Counted from the stretch's first letter, positions 1 to 11,248 are shown. The stretch: DNA of 64,000 bases from Lactobacillus kitasatonis DSM 16761 = JCM 1039 (GCF_000615285.1 NZ_BALU01000002.1:155705-219704); one strand, 5' to 3'. Notes: generated by a model not told the origin, from the letters alone. A program made the numbers and translations.

Positions 1-98
1 TAAATTTCACGAGATAACTTTTGGAAAATTTTACCTCTCTTTGCGTCTTGCGCATTCTTGCGGCCTTGAATATTGTGCCATTTTGAATGTCCTGACAT
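1..98 (-). CDS. yebC: YebC/PmpR family regulator, 5' end only
   Basis: Only the first 32 codons lie in the window; the gene runs off the left edge. The translation begins [20 protein letters not shown] and continues [13 protein letters not shown], the strongly conserved N-terminus of YebC/TACO1 proteins. These are DNA- and ribosome-associated factors; some members have been linked to transcription control and others to translation of proline-rich stretches. A good ribosome binding site (AAGAAGGA) lies just upstream of the ATG. Family assignment is firm; nothing can be said about the missing remainder. Confidence 0.93.
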   Translation of the reverse strand, partial: MSGHSKWHNIQGRKNAQDAKRGKIFQKLSREI

Positions 99-182
99 AA
101 GGATCCTTCTTTCTTTTTTCTAATATTAATTAACGTTATTATCTTAACTCACAGTACTAAGAAATTCAATGGTGTCAAATAT

Positions 183-704
183 TTAAACTGATTTTTTCTT
201 GGCAAGATGTTTATTCCAAATAAAGAGAATTAGCATTACTAAAAGAATCGCACACAGAGCTCCTGCTCCATCAAGCATTACGTCGTGCACACTAGGAGTA
301 CGATCACCTGTTAAAAATTGGTGATATTCATCAAATGCAGCTAATGCAATCGTGATAAACCAAGTTAAAATCGGGGCAACCCATTTAATCTTAAAAATGC
401 GACGCATCCCTAAATAGCCGAAACCACCTAGCAAAAAATAAGAACCAAAGTGTGCCATCTTCCGTAAAACGAATTGAGCAAGCCCAGCTCTGCCGTCTAC
501 TTGAACATTATGCACGCGTCCGCCATAAGTAAAATTCCAACCGGCAACAATATTTTCTAACCAGCCAAATCGTTTATTCATGACTCCTTCATGAAGCTCT
601 TGTTGCTGATACGTCATTGAACTTGAAACAAACAGCATCAAGATAACTAAGAAAGCCAACACTAAGAATATTTTTTCCCATTTAGTAAAGTGAAATTCAT
701 TCAT
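183..704 (-). CDS. VanZ-like family membrane protein
   Basis: 173 residues with an N-terminal membrane segment (about residues 12-29), a soluble loop, and three further hydrophobic helices. The segment DEYHQFLTGDRTPSVHD near residues 124-140 matches the VanZ pattern (DE, Q, R, S, D at conserved spacing). VanZ of enterococci gives low-level teicoplanin resistance; most chromosomal homologues have no known role, so no resistance should be inferred. The ATG at 704 is preceded by AGGGAAAG. It stands alone between yebC and the S14 gene. Confidence 0.8.
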   Translation of the reverse strand: MNEFHFTKWEKIFLVLAFLVILMLFVSSSMTYQQQELHEGVMNKRFGWLENIVAGWNFTYGGRVHNVQVDGRAGLAQFVLRKMAHFGSYFLLGGFGYLGMRRIFKIKWVAPILTWFITIALAAFDEYHQFLTGDRTPSVHDVMLDGAGALCAILLVMLILFIWNKHLAKKKSV

Positions 705-795
705 TAAAATCTTTCCCTATCCAATCTCATTCAGTTTTGTTTTTACTTTACCAAAAATAATGCTGTTAATTTAATAAGAAAAAAATAAATCTTAA

Positions 796-824
796 CAAAA
801 AAGACCCGAATCATCATTCAGGCC
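796..824 (-). terminator. Rho-independent terminator after the S14 paralogue
   Basis: On the minus strand a 9-bp stem (GGCCTGAAT / ATTCGGGTC, with two G-U pairs) and a GATG loop are followed by TTTTTT. It starts about 12 bases after the ancestral stop codon of rpsN. Confidence 0.75.
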
Positions 825-835
825 TGCTGTAAATT

Positions 836-1021
836 TTACCAACTAGCTTTCTTAACACCAGGAAGTTAACCCTTGTGAGCCAATTCTCTCATGCATTCTC
901 TGCAAAGACCAAATTTACGGTAAACAGAATGTGGTCGACCGCAGCGCTCACAGCGAGTGTATTCTCTAGTTGAAAATTTTGCTACTTTTTTATTACGAAT
1001 AATTTGTGACGTTTTTGCCAT
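836..1021 (-). pseudogene. rpsN: 30S ribosomal protein S14 type Z (paralogue), premature stop
   Basis: The frame encodes a 61-residue zinc-type S14 with all four zinc cysteines (CERC at 24-27 and CREC at 40-43) and the family end LPGVKKASW. Codon 52, normally glutamine in the AHKGQ motif, is TAA at 866-868, so the last ten residues are lost unless the stop is read through. S14 binds the 3' domain of 16S rRNA in the small subunit head. The gene sits alone, away from any ribosomal protein cluster, so it is likely a second copy and an intact rpsN probably exists in the main cluster (inference). The ribosome binding site is weak (GATAGAG), and the gene starts 8 bases after a small ORF, suggesting coupled translation. 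Confidence 0.85.
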
Positions 1022-1029
1022 AAAAAACT

Positions 1030-1131
1030 CTATCTATGCTTTCTAACTCTTTCTACAGCAAGCTTCTTCTCCTTAGTTAAGAAATACAAGCCTACAAAAA
1101 TAATACCGATTGCAATAAATTGAGCGTTCAT
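1030..1131 (-). CDS. Small single-span membrane protein, 33 residues
   Basis: Begins [18 protein letters not shown] and ends in a basic tail ([14 protein letters not shown]). Residues 5-18 form one hydrophobic helix; by the positive-inside rule the tail should face the cytoplasm. The start has a strong ribosome binding site (GGGGAGGA) 5 bases before the ATG, better than that of the downstream rpsN, and a plausible promoter lies upstream. I do not recognise the family. The 8-base gap to rpsN suggests one transcript. The strong initiation signal and sensible topology argue that it is a real gene; no homology could be tested. Confidence 0.6.
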   Translation of the reverse strand: MNAQFIAIGIIFVGLYFLTKEKKLAVERVRKHR

Positions 1132-1190
1132 TAGCATCCTCCCCTTTCGTTTTCATTTTTATTTTTATTTTTCTTACTTTTGTTAGTTTC

Positions 1191-1219
1191 ATTATGCATA
1201 CTTACATTAAATAAGTAAA
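1191..1219 (-). promoter_or_regulatory. Putative promoter with overlapping dyad for the small ORF-rpsN pair
   Basis: On the minus strand TTTACT (1214-1219) and CATAAT (1191-1196) are 17 bases apart. A perfect 6-bp inverted repeat, TACTTA-N7-TAAGTA (1199-1217), covers the spacer and part of the -35 box, a placement typical of repressor operators. The protein that would bind is unknown. Confidence 0.4.
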
Positions 1220-1234
1220 GTTCTAAATCAAAAA

Positions 1235-1250
1235 TGGAAAGCGTTTTACA
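1235..1250. promoter_or_regulatory. Possible cre-like (CcpA) site upstream of permease pseudogene
   Basis: TGGAAAGCGTTTTACA resembles a catabolite-responsive element with core AAAGCGTTTT, but the two half-sites are off by one base. It lies about 155 bases before the permease frame. Weak candidate. Confidence 0.25.
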
Positions 1251-1308
1251 CTGGTCCTAATAGTGATTTGTAGGTAAAATTTATAGTTGTAACAAGAGAG
1301 GAGACCGA

Positions 1309-1356
1309 ATGCGCGAAAAATTTAAAAATAAATCGCCGGTATTTTCGTCTATCTAG
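1309..1356 (+). CDS. Possible short leader ORF, 15 residues
   Basis: ATG at 1309 follows a strong ribosome binding site (AGAGGAG, 5-base spacing) and opens a 15-codon frame, MREKFKNKSPVFSSI. Removing one T from the TTTT run at 1342-1345 would give a 19-residue frame ending RLSSGSK, so it may be a damaged slightly longer peptide. It lies directly upstream of the permease frame and could be a leader peptide. No family is recognised; the call rests on the initiation signal alone. Confidence 0.3.
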   Translation: MREKFKNKSPVFSSI

Positions 1357-1405
1357 TGGGAGTAAATAATTTTTAGATTTAGATATAGAGAAGGATGAAA
1401 ATTAC

Positions 1406-3030
1406 TTGGACGATTTAACATCAACAAATAAAATGAAAGCCATCACTTGGCCTGTTTTGACCTTGATGGCACTTTGTACTGTTATCGGCTTGGACGATAT
1501 CATGTACAACTTCCAAAACCAAGGGATGCCAGTTATCACCTCTTGGATTATCATGTGTTTGCTTTATGTAACACCTTACTCATTAATGGTAGGACAATTA
1601 GGTTCTACGTTTAGTGAAGAAGGTGGTGGACTTTCATCATGGGTTCGCGGTACTGACGGAGAATTTTTAGGTTACTTCACTGCTTGGACATACTGGGCAG
1701 CCTCAATTCCTTATGCTGTAGACTCCGCTAACGAAATCATTGTCGATCTAGGTTGGGCATTGACCGGTTCAAAGGGATTCCAAGATAAAATTCCTACTAC
1801 CATGTTTGCTGCTTTGACTTTCGTTGTGTTCATTGTTTTCATTATCGTTGAACACCACTTTGCCAACTCAATGGAATTCCTTTCCAGTATTGGTGGTGGT
1901 TTGATGGTTATTATGACTGTCTTGTTTGTTTTCCTTGCCTTTGTTGGTTTGGCAAAATCAGGCGGTCACATGGCTACCCAACCATTTACTTGGCACACAA
2001 TCATTCCTAAATTCGACTTGCACTACTGGTCAACCGTCGGAATGTTAATCTATGCCATGAACGGGTGTGAACTGGTTGCACCATATGTAACTAAGATGAA
2101 GAAACCTAAGTCAGACTTCCCTAAGGCAATGATTACTTTAGCTATCATGACTGCTTTCTTAACTATCCTTGGTTCATTTGCACTTGGTATCTACTTTGAC
2201 GCATACCACATTCCAAACGACTTGAAGATGAACGGTGCTTACTACGTATTCGACATGGTTGGTAAACAATTTGGTATGGGTAAATTCTTGCTTTACCTCT
2301 GGGCTTGGACATCATTATTGTTCAACTGTGCCTTGGTTGCCGTATTGCTTGATGCCATGACTAGAATGCTTATCTCTGACACTGGTGACAAGTACATGCC
2401 TAAGTTCTTACGTAAGAAAGATAAGAACGGCTTGCCAATTAACGGTTACATCTTAACCGTTGCCCTTTCATCATTCATCATGATCTTAGGTATCTTCTTG
2501 CCTGACATGAACGACATTTTCAACTGGTTGCTTAACTTGAACTCAATTGTTTCACCAGGTGTTACCTGCTGGATCTTCTATCATTCATGAGAGTAAGAAA
2601 GAACTCAAAGAAGTACCCATCAAAATATGTCTACATTAAAAATGATAAACTCGCTTGGCTCGTTGGTCTTGCCTTGTTAGTCGTTACTGCTGTAGCAACT
2701 ATCCTTGGTTTTGCACCACAAGATGTTAAGCAAGGCAGTGGCCTTTGGTGGTACGAATTGATCATCAATATTGTAGCCGTAATCGTATTAATCGGTTTAG
2801 GTGCAATTTTGCCAGGTATTAGACGTCGTGAAGAAGAATACGGTATCGCATTTGATAGATCTCAATGGATTTGGATGGGAATTTTAATTATCGGTTCCAT
2901 CGTGCTTGACGTATGGCTTGGTAGTACAAAGATTCCTATGAGAATTGCAATGATCATTGTTGAAGCTATTATTGCTTTGATCGCTACTTGGCTTGTTGGT
3001 CGCAGAAAACCACAAAACGCTACTAAATAA
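1406..3030 (+). pseudogene. APC-superfamily amino acid permease, frameshifted
   Basis: Two abutting frames (1406-2590 and 2587-3030) together encode a 12-helix amino acid/polyamine/organocation permease of about 540 residues. The N-terminal part has TM1 with VIGLDDIMYN and a GADLSS-like EEGGGLSSWV loop, as in glutamate/GABA antiporter-like members. A complete homologue lies at 31451-32881, and aligning the two shows that loss of one T near 2581 (TATTCATTC to TATCATTC) shifts the frame after CWIFY; the ancestral text would read FYSFMRVRK. The start is TTG, preceded by AGAAGGA. Substrate unknown. Without the second part the protein lacks its last three or four helices. Confidence 0.8.
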
Positions 3031-3044
3031 AATTAACAATCTAT

Positions 3045-3082
3045 AAAATAAGCTAGATCAAATTAATGATCTAGCTTATTTT
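3045..3082. terminator. Bidirectional terminator between convergent pseudogenes
   Basis: A 15-bp nearly perfect stem, AAAATAAGCTAGATC / GATCTAGCTTATTTT, with an 8-base loop has A-run and T-run flanks, so it can serve both the permease (plus) and the hydrolase (minus). Confidence 0.85.
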
Positions 3083-4028
3083 TATACATATTTATTTAAA
3101 AATTGGGTTACACGATATTTATATTCATGCGGATAAGTTTCAAACGAACGTGCATGAGGTGCTTTTTTAGCAATCCATAATTCTTTAGGACCATTAGTAG
3201 CTTTGTAATTTTGATAAACCATTTTGGTTGGAACAAAATTATCTTTACCACCATGAATAAACATCATTGGTAATTTATTCTTCTTGAGTTGATTTACTGC
3301 AGATGCATCCCCTAAGTAAAAACCAAGGTTAGCTTTGCTTACACCACTCAAAAGGTTAACTGCTCCCTTTGCAACAGCACTAGGCATACTGTATAAGTCT
3401 TTTGCCTCATACAAAAATTCCGACTTAACACTAGAATAACCACAATCTTCAACATAAGCCTTAACCTGCTTAGGCATCTTAATTCCACTAGTCATCATTG
3501 TGGTTGCGCCACCCATACTTACACCAAAGAGCACAATTTTCTGTTTTTTACCTTTGGTAGCAATGTCCTTTTTAACCCATTTTCTAACATCATATTTTTC
3601 AGGCCAGCCATAACCAATGTACTTACCTGACTTTGACCATGAGCACGGGCATCTGGAATTAATACATTATAGCCTAGTTGATGAAACATAGCTGCATATG
3701 GCGCCATAGTGTCTTTATTATTGCCGAATCCATGAAGCAATACTGCAGTTTTATTTGAATTCTTTTTTGGAATGTAGTTTGCATCAAGACGGTAATTCGA
3801 TGTAGCGGACTGCATATGCCAATGCTCTTTTTTAGCCTTAGCATACCATTTCTTATTCTGCGCTAATGGATCTTTCTTTTTCTTGCTTGAATATTTATTT
3901 AACACGCTTTTTTCACCTGGTACAAAAGCAACGTTAAAAAAGTATGCTTCTCCCACTCCAATTAAGACAACTAAAACTGCGACAATTATCCCTAATGTCC
4001 ACCAAACTTTTTTGTGTTTTCTATTCAA
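3082..4028 (-). pseudogene. Membrane-anchored alpha/beta hydrolase, frameshifted
   Basis: Ancestral product of about 315 residues: an N-terminal signal-anchor (TLGIIVAVLVVLIGVGEAYF), then an alpha/beta hydrolase fold with oxyanion HGFGNN, nucleophile motif GVSMGG, acid in HGGKDNF and catalytic His in APHARSF. The frame breaks near 3627-3630, where CAGGT replaces an expected CA(A)GGT, one base lost. The first frame then ends 58 codons on, before the nucleophile, so it would be inactive. The best start is TTG at 4028 with AGGAG upstream; the ATG at 4109 has no such site. The family includes cell-surface esterases; substrate unknown. Confidence 0.82.
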
Positions 4029-4123
4029 AATGTAAACTCCTATATAAAATAATATAGAATTAATTATACGCTTTTGAATTTCATATGGTATATTGATATT
4101 TTTTAACAATTATTGCCTATACA

Positions 4124-4153
4124 AAAAAGAGATGACAATCGTCATCTCTTTTT
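4124..4153 (-). terminator. Terminator after the 6-phospho-beta-glucosidase gene
   Basis: A 13-bp perfect stem (AAAAAGAGATGAC / GTCATCTCTTTTT) with loop AATC lies 15 bases past the stop codon. Both flanks carry A/T runs, so it may work in both directions. Confidence 0.85.
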
Positions 4154-4168
4154 ACTGGAGTCATCTTA

Positions 4169-5665
<1,497 letters not shown>

Positions 5666-5697
5666 TTATCTTTTCATTACTCAATACTTATCTTATC

Positions 5698-5711
5698 TGA
5701 AAGCGATTACT
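5698..5711. promoter_or_regulatory. cre-like CcpA site between PTS permease and glucosidase genes
   Basis: TGAAAGCGATTACT matches the catabolite-responsive element consensus TGWAANCGNTNWCA at 13 of 14 positions. Its place inside the transcription unit suggests a roadblock or control of an internal promoter for the glucosidase gene. Confidence 0.55.
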
Positions 5712-5726
5712 TTTGCAAAAAGCTTT

Positions 5727-7730
<2,004 letters not shown>

Positions 7731-7732
7731 TC

Positions 7733-7803
7733 AAAATAAAAACCCAAGCTACTCAAAAACTAGAGAACACAAAAGCGCTCAACGTTTTTCAGTAACTAGG
7801 GTT
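7733..7803 (-). terminator. Conditional terminator before the PTS permease gene
   Basis: On the minus strand a long imperfect stem (5' arm AACCCTAGTTACTGAAAAAC, 3' arm GTTTTTGAGTAGCTTGGGTT) is followed by a T-rich tract, 15-20 bases before the bglP ribosome binding site. The 5' arm overlaps the 3' end of the RAT site, so the two structures are mutually exclusive. Confidence 0.8.
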
Positions 7804-7831
7804 CATGCCTAATTCTCTTAGTAACATACCT
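7799..7831 (-). promoter_or_regulatory. Ribonucleic antiterminator (RAT) site upstream of bglP
   Basis: The minus-strand text starts GGTATGTTACTAAG and ends TTAGGCATGAACCC, matching the LicT/SacY-type RAT layout (GG, GTTACT, then AGGCA and AACC on the 3' side). The folded RAT, held by an antiterminator protein, would block the overlapping terminator. The site lies just past the licT-like stop codon. Confidence 0.75.
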
Positions 7832-7844
7832 AAGTTAATAGATA

Positions 7845-8684
7845 TTATTTTTCTTGTCTTGATGTCACTCTAAAAATATGTAACTCCAAATAAAATTTAT
7901 CGTCTGAATCTAATGTCCAGCCCATCTTTGAATGTAAGTAAGTCGCAAATCGTTCCGCTGTATCATAAGCTTTATTGTATTTAACCTTCATAGACGATAA
8001 TAATGAAGGATCAAGCTTGGGATTTTGATTAGTTTCTTTTCTAAGCAATCTAACTAATAATATCCGCAAGTGAGTGATAAAACGGCTATAGTTAAAGGAA
8101 CTCGTATCTAAGGTAAGATTATATTGAAATTGAATAATACTAATAATGCCACTGATCAAATTAGTGATCTGCATTGTTTCCTGTACTTGCGCATCATTAG
8201 AGGCTGCGTTAACTAAGTGATAGGTCATAAATGTCGTTTCACTTTTTGGTAATTTAACGTTTAACTCTCTATTGATTAACGCGATTACTTTTTCAGAAAT
8301 TGCATATTCCTTTGGAAACTAATTCTTAACTTCCCAGTCATTATTTACCGGGTCAATATCAATATGATCATTAATTCTTGTTACAGCAAAATCAATGTGA
8401 TCGGCTAAAGCCAAGTATTGATAATCTGAGAACTTAGTTTGTAAAAGCGGTTCAACCATCTTCACAATTTGATTAGTTACATCAATTGTCTGTGGTCGAA
8501 AACTTTTAACTCGCTTTATTTCATCTGACTGCTCAGTTGTCACAAAACAACGTTCAATTTTTGATTAATCAACATCTTGGCCTTTTTTAAGGCCAAATCC
8601 AATTCCCTTATCTAGAACTATCTTTTCTGTGCCATCATCCTCTACTAATACAGCACTATTGTTAAATGCTTTAAGAAATTTCAC
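7845..8684 (-). pseudogene. licT: BglG/LicT family transcriptional antiterminator, two in-frame stops
   Basis: One continuous frame of 279 codons fits the full family length: an RNA-binding CAT domain (about 1-55), PRD1 (about 65-165, with DHIDFAV and the YHLVNA histidine) and PRD2 (about 170-279, with ITHLRILLVRLL and LELHIFRV). It is broken by TAA at codon 40 (8565-8567), where relatives have Glu in a DVDEARIE-like motif, and TAG at 8319-8321 within PRD1. Both are single-base changes with no frameshift, so true decay is likelier than indel error. The start is GTG with AAGGTG upstream. Intact, it would bind the RAT sites and open the module when beta-glucosides are transported. Confidence 0.88.
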
Positions 8685-8711
8685 CACGAATCACCTTAAT
8701 CCTCTGAGCTA

Positions 8712-8773
8712 TAAAAAAAGCTACTACAAATAAGATTATACACTAAACGTATACTAGCTTATTAGTAGTAGCT
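8712..8773 (-). terminator. Conditional terminator in the licT leader
   Basis: A 15- to 16-bp stem on the minus strand (AGCTACTACTAATAAG / CTTATTTGTAGTAGCT) is followed by a run of seven T. It lies between the promoter and the licT start, and its 5' arm abuts a RAT-like sequence. Confidence 0.85.
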
Positions 8774-8799
8774 AAGACCTGATCGAATCAGTAATCCGC
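8774..8799 (-). promoter_or_regulatory. Second RAT-like site, upstream of licT
   Basis: The minus strand reads GCGGATTACTGATTCGATCA followed by GGTCTTAG, close to the LicT-type RAT core (GGATT, ACTG, CAGG) and immediately before the leader terminator. This fits the usual autogenous antitermination of licT operons. Confidence 0.65.
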
Positions 8800-8814
8800 T
8801 CACTTACAGTTGTT

Positions 8815-8843
8815 ATAATAGCTAGTTTTGTAAGCGGTGTCAA
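8815..8843 (-). promoter_or_regulatory. Strong sigma-A promoter of the licT-bglP-bglA unit
   Basis: TTGACA (8838-8843) and TATTAT (8815-8820) on the minus strand are exactly 17 bases apart. The predicted transcript start, near 8807, places the RAT at the very 5' end of the RNA. Confidence 0.85.
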
Positions 8844-8861
8844 TAATTATTTTATAAAAAA

Positions 8862-8875
8862 TGAAAATGCTTTAA
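8862..8875. promoter_or_regulatory. Weak cre-like site between licT and glycerate kinase
   Basis: TGAAAATGCTTTAA fits the CcpA consensus at 12 of 14 positions, but the central C of CG is T. It lies between the two divergent genes and could affect either. Confidence 0.25.
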
Positions 8876-8904
8876 AATAGAGAAAAAACAGCAAGGAGAA
8901 CATA

Positions 8905-10038
8905 ATGAAATTCGTATTAGCACCTGATTCATTTAAAGAAAGCATGACAGCTAAGGAAGTTTGTCAGGCAATGGAAAAAGGGATAAAAAAAGTATTACCC
9001 GACACAAACATAATCTCTGTACCAATGGCTGATGGTGGCGAAGGTACAATGGATTCTTTAGTAGACGCAACTAATGGTAAAAAATATGCGGTTAAAGTCA
9101 CTGGTCCACTAGGCAAACAAGTAACAGCACATTATGGTATTTTAGGCGATCAAAAAACTGCAATTATCGAAATGGCAGAAGCAAGTGGCCTTTCCTATGT
9201 ACCTAAAGAAAATAGAACTCCAGAAACGATCAAAAAGACAACTACTTTTGGTACAGGCGAGTTAATCAATGCTGCTTTAGAATACAACGTTTCTAGAATT
9301 ATTATTGGTCTTGGCGGTAGTAGCACCAATGATGGCGGTAGTGGTATGGCTCAAGCAATCGGTGTTAAATTCTTGAATCATGACGATCATGAAATCACTC
9401 AAAAATTAGGTGGTGGCGATTTAAAACAAATTACCAGAGTCGACACAAGAGGTATTAATCCTAAAATTAAAAATACTGAATTTTTACTCGCTAGTGACGT
9501 AACCAATCCCCTTACTGGCTCCAATGGTGCTTCCTATGTCTTTGGTCCCCAAAAAGGCGCAGATCAAGCAACAGTTAAAGAATTAAACGAAAACTTAGCC
9601 CACTACGCTACAATTATTGGTAAAAACATAGCTAAAATTCCTGGTAGCGGTGCAGCTGGCGGACTAGGCGCAGGCCTTTTAGCTTTTACTCATGCCAAAA
9701 TTCATCCAGGTGTCAAACTGGTCGCAAATGAAGTTCATTTAGCTGAAAAGATAAAAGATGCAGACTATGTCTTTACAGGCGAAGGCGGAACCGATTTTCA
9801 AACTCAATTCGGTAAAACACCATATGGAGTAGCTCAAATAGCTAAAAAATATGATGTGCCTGTTATCTCACTTGCTGGTTATATTGGTAAAGGCATTGAT
9901 CAACTTTATGATAAAGGCTTCACGGCCATTTTTGGTATTCTAGCTAAAGCCGAAAATATCGATCAGGCTTTAAAAGATGGACCGCAAAATGTGGAACGAA
10001 CTACTGAAAATATTGTTCGTTTGATTGTAAAAAAATAA
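8905..10038 (+). CDS. glxK: Glycerate kinase
   Basis: 377 residues, typical for the GlxK/GarK family. The start MKFVLAPDSFKESMTAKEV, the internal PMADGGEGTMDSLVDA and the GLGGSSTNDGG and FTGEGGTDFQTQFGK segments are family hallmarks around the nucleotide and glycerate sites. It phosphorylates D-glycerate to a phosphoglycerate that enters lower glycolysis. AAGGAG lies 6 bases before the ATG. Transcribed alone, divergently from the beta-glucoside module, and closed by its own terminator. Whether it makes the 2- or 3-phosphate cannot be settled from sequence. Confidence 0.92.
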   Translation: MKFVLAPDSFKESMTAKEVCQAMEKGIKKVLPDTNIISVPMADGGEGTMDSLVDATNGKKYAVKVTGPLGKQVTAHYGILGDQKTAIIEMAEASGLSYVPKENRTPETIKKTTTFGTGELINAALEYNVSRIIIGLGGSSTNDGGSGMAQAIGVKFLNHDDHEITQKLGGGDLKQITRVDTRGINPKIKNTEFLLASDVTNPLTGSNGASYVFGPQKGADQATVKELNENLAHYATIIGKNIAKIPGSGAAGGLGAGLLAFTHAKIHPGVKLVANEVHLAEKIKDADYVFTGEGGTDFQTQFGKTPYGVAQIAKKYDVPVISLAGYIGKGIDQLYDKGFTAIFGILAKAENIDQALKDGPQNVERTTENIVRLIVKK

Positions 10039-10064
10039 AGATGAGCTAACGCTCATCTTTTTTA
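10037..10064. terminator. Bidirectional terminator between glxK and phosphatase gene
   Basis: A perfect 10-bp stem (AAAGATGAGC / GCTCATCTTT) with loop TAAC overlaps the glxK stop codon and serves the two convergent genes. Confidence 0.88.
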
Positions 10065-10529
10065 TTTATCTTCGTCTTCTTTTAACTTCTTAATTAATCC
10101 TTCGCATCCCTTATAAATCTCTTGATATGCTGTATCAAAATCATTAGTGTACCAAGGATCATCTACATCATTATATGAACCAGCAAATTCCAATATCTTA
10201 TGCTCTTTTCTTTGAGCATCCCCACCGGTAATGCGATTCATATCAGCGAAGTTTTCTTCATCCATACAAATTAAATATTCATATTGGTCATAATCTTTAG
10301 ATGTCATTTGACTTGCACGATGTCCGCGATCATAAGGCATTCTATTCTTTTCAAGTTCTCGTTGAGCACGAGGATCAATTCCCATGCCTAATGCATCTTG
10401 AGTCGTAGCCTTGGATTCTGCAACATACTTATCTTCCAAGCCATTTTGCTTAATTAGATATTGCATAATTGCTTCTGCCATAGGTGAGCGACAAATATTA
10501 CCATGACAAACAAAGAGAATTTTTTTCAT
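10062..10529 (-). CDS. Low-molecular-weight protein tyrosine phosphatase
   Basis: 155 residues. The P-loop CHGNICRS (C8 to R14, CX5R) near the N-terminus and the general-acid motif DDPWYTND near residue 120 are both intact. The family removes phosphate from tyrosine residues, or from arginine in some Firmicutes; the substrate here is unknown. Its ATG overlaps the end of the membrane protein gene by four bases, so the two are translationally coupled and the last two genes of a four-gene unit. Confidence 0.9.
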   Translation of the reverse strand: MKKILFVCHGNICRSPMAEAIMQYLIKQNGLEDKYVAESKATTQDALGMGIDPRAQRELEKNRMPYDRGHRASQMTSKDYDQYEYLICMDEENFADMNRITGGDAQRKEHKILEFAGSYNDVDDPWYTNDFDTAYQEIYKGCEGLIKKLKEDEDK

Positions 10530-11248
10530 TTCTTATCCTTCACTTCTTTCGTTAATTTTAAAAGAATTGGCCATAATACTGTAGTTGCTAGACCAACTAT
10601 TAAACCAATCCATACGCCTTGAGATAGTGTTACGTTAATTCCGCTGTATACATTAGTCTGCAAGACATTAGTAATATCATTTGCGGCAATCCATAAAGCC
10701 ATAAATGAACCAACCGATGCAATTGCTAGCGGAACCGACGCTGATGCTCGGCCAAAAATTATCAAAATTGCGGCCAATAGGAACAATAAAGCAACCGCAA
10801 AGATCGAGTACTCATAAATAGAGATCGCATGGTAAACCTGATCAGATTTTTCCTTTAGCTTATGGTTGATCTGCTTAACCATATATTCATTAATAATTTC
10901 TTCTAGCCTAGTTTTACTAGATAAATTAAGATCTTTAGGCGTTAATTTACCTTTATCATTATATTTTTCGCATACCTGATATAAATCCGCATAAGACATT
11001 TCTATCTTGTACTTTTTAGGCAATTGCTTTAATAGAGTTTGCTCTAAACCAGAAGCTTCTAAAAATCTAACCCCTTCTTTTAAATTGGGATTATCTGAAT
11101 CAGAAACAACTCGATTAATAACTTCCTTACCCATTGCCTGCGTATCATTAATTTTCAAACTGATTACGCTAGTCAATAACAAGAAAAAAGAAACTGCCGT
11201 ACAAATTATCATAAGTACACGCAAAATAATCTTTTTCATATTTTTCAT
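10526..11248 (-). CDS. Membrane protein of unknown function
   Basis: 240 residues: one N-terminal hydrophobic helix (about 8-28), a hydrophilic, probably extracellular region of about 110 residues, then three C-terminal helices (about 148-232) and a short charged tail. No family is recognised. The upstream spacing and weak initiation region make either the first or the fourth codon (both Met) possible starts. It overlaps the phosphatase gene by four bases, suggesting a shared process, perhaps the phosphatase acting on a membrane-linked partner; that is speculation. Confidence 0.75.
   Translation of the reverse strand: MKNMKKIILRVLMIICTAVSFFLLLTSVISLKINDTQAMGKEVINRVVSDSDNPNLKEGVRFLEASGLEQTLLKQLPKKYKIEMSYADLYQVCEKYNDKGKLTPKDLNLSSKTRLEEIINEYMVKQINHKLKEKSDQVYHAISIYEYSIFAVALLFLLAAILIIFGRASASVPLAIASVGSFMALWIAANDITNVLQTNVYSGINVTLSQGVWIGLIVGLATTVLWPILLKLTKEVKDKK

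Noticed and set aside
183..704. VanZ-like protein as a glycopeptide resistance gene
   Set aside because: Only the broad family pattern is present; no van cluster is nearby, and lactobacilli of this group carry many such proteins with unknown roles.
7733..8820. A riboswitch in the beta-glucoside leader regions
   Set aside because: The conserved text and overlapping terminators fit protein-dependent RAT antitermination; no aptamer consensus was seen.
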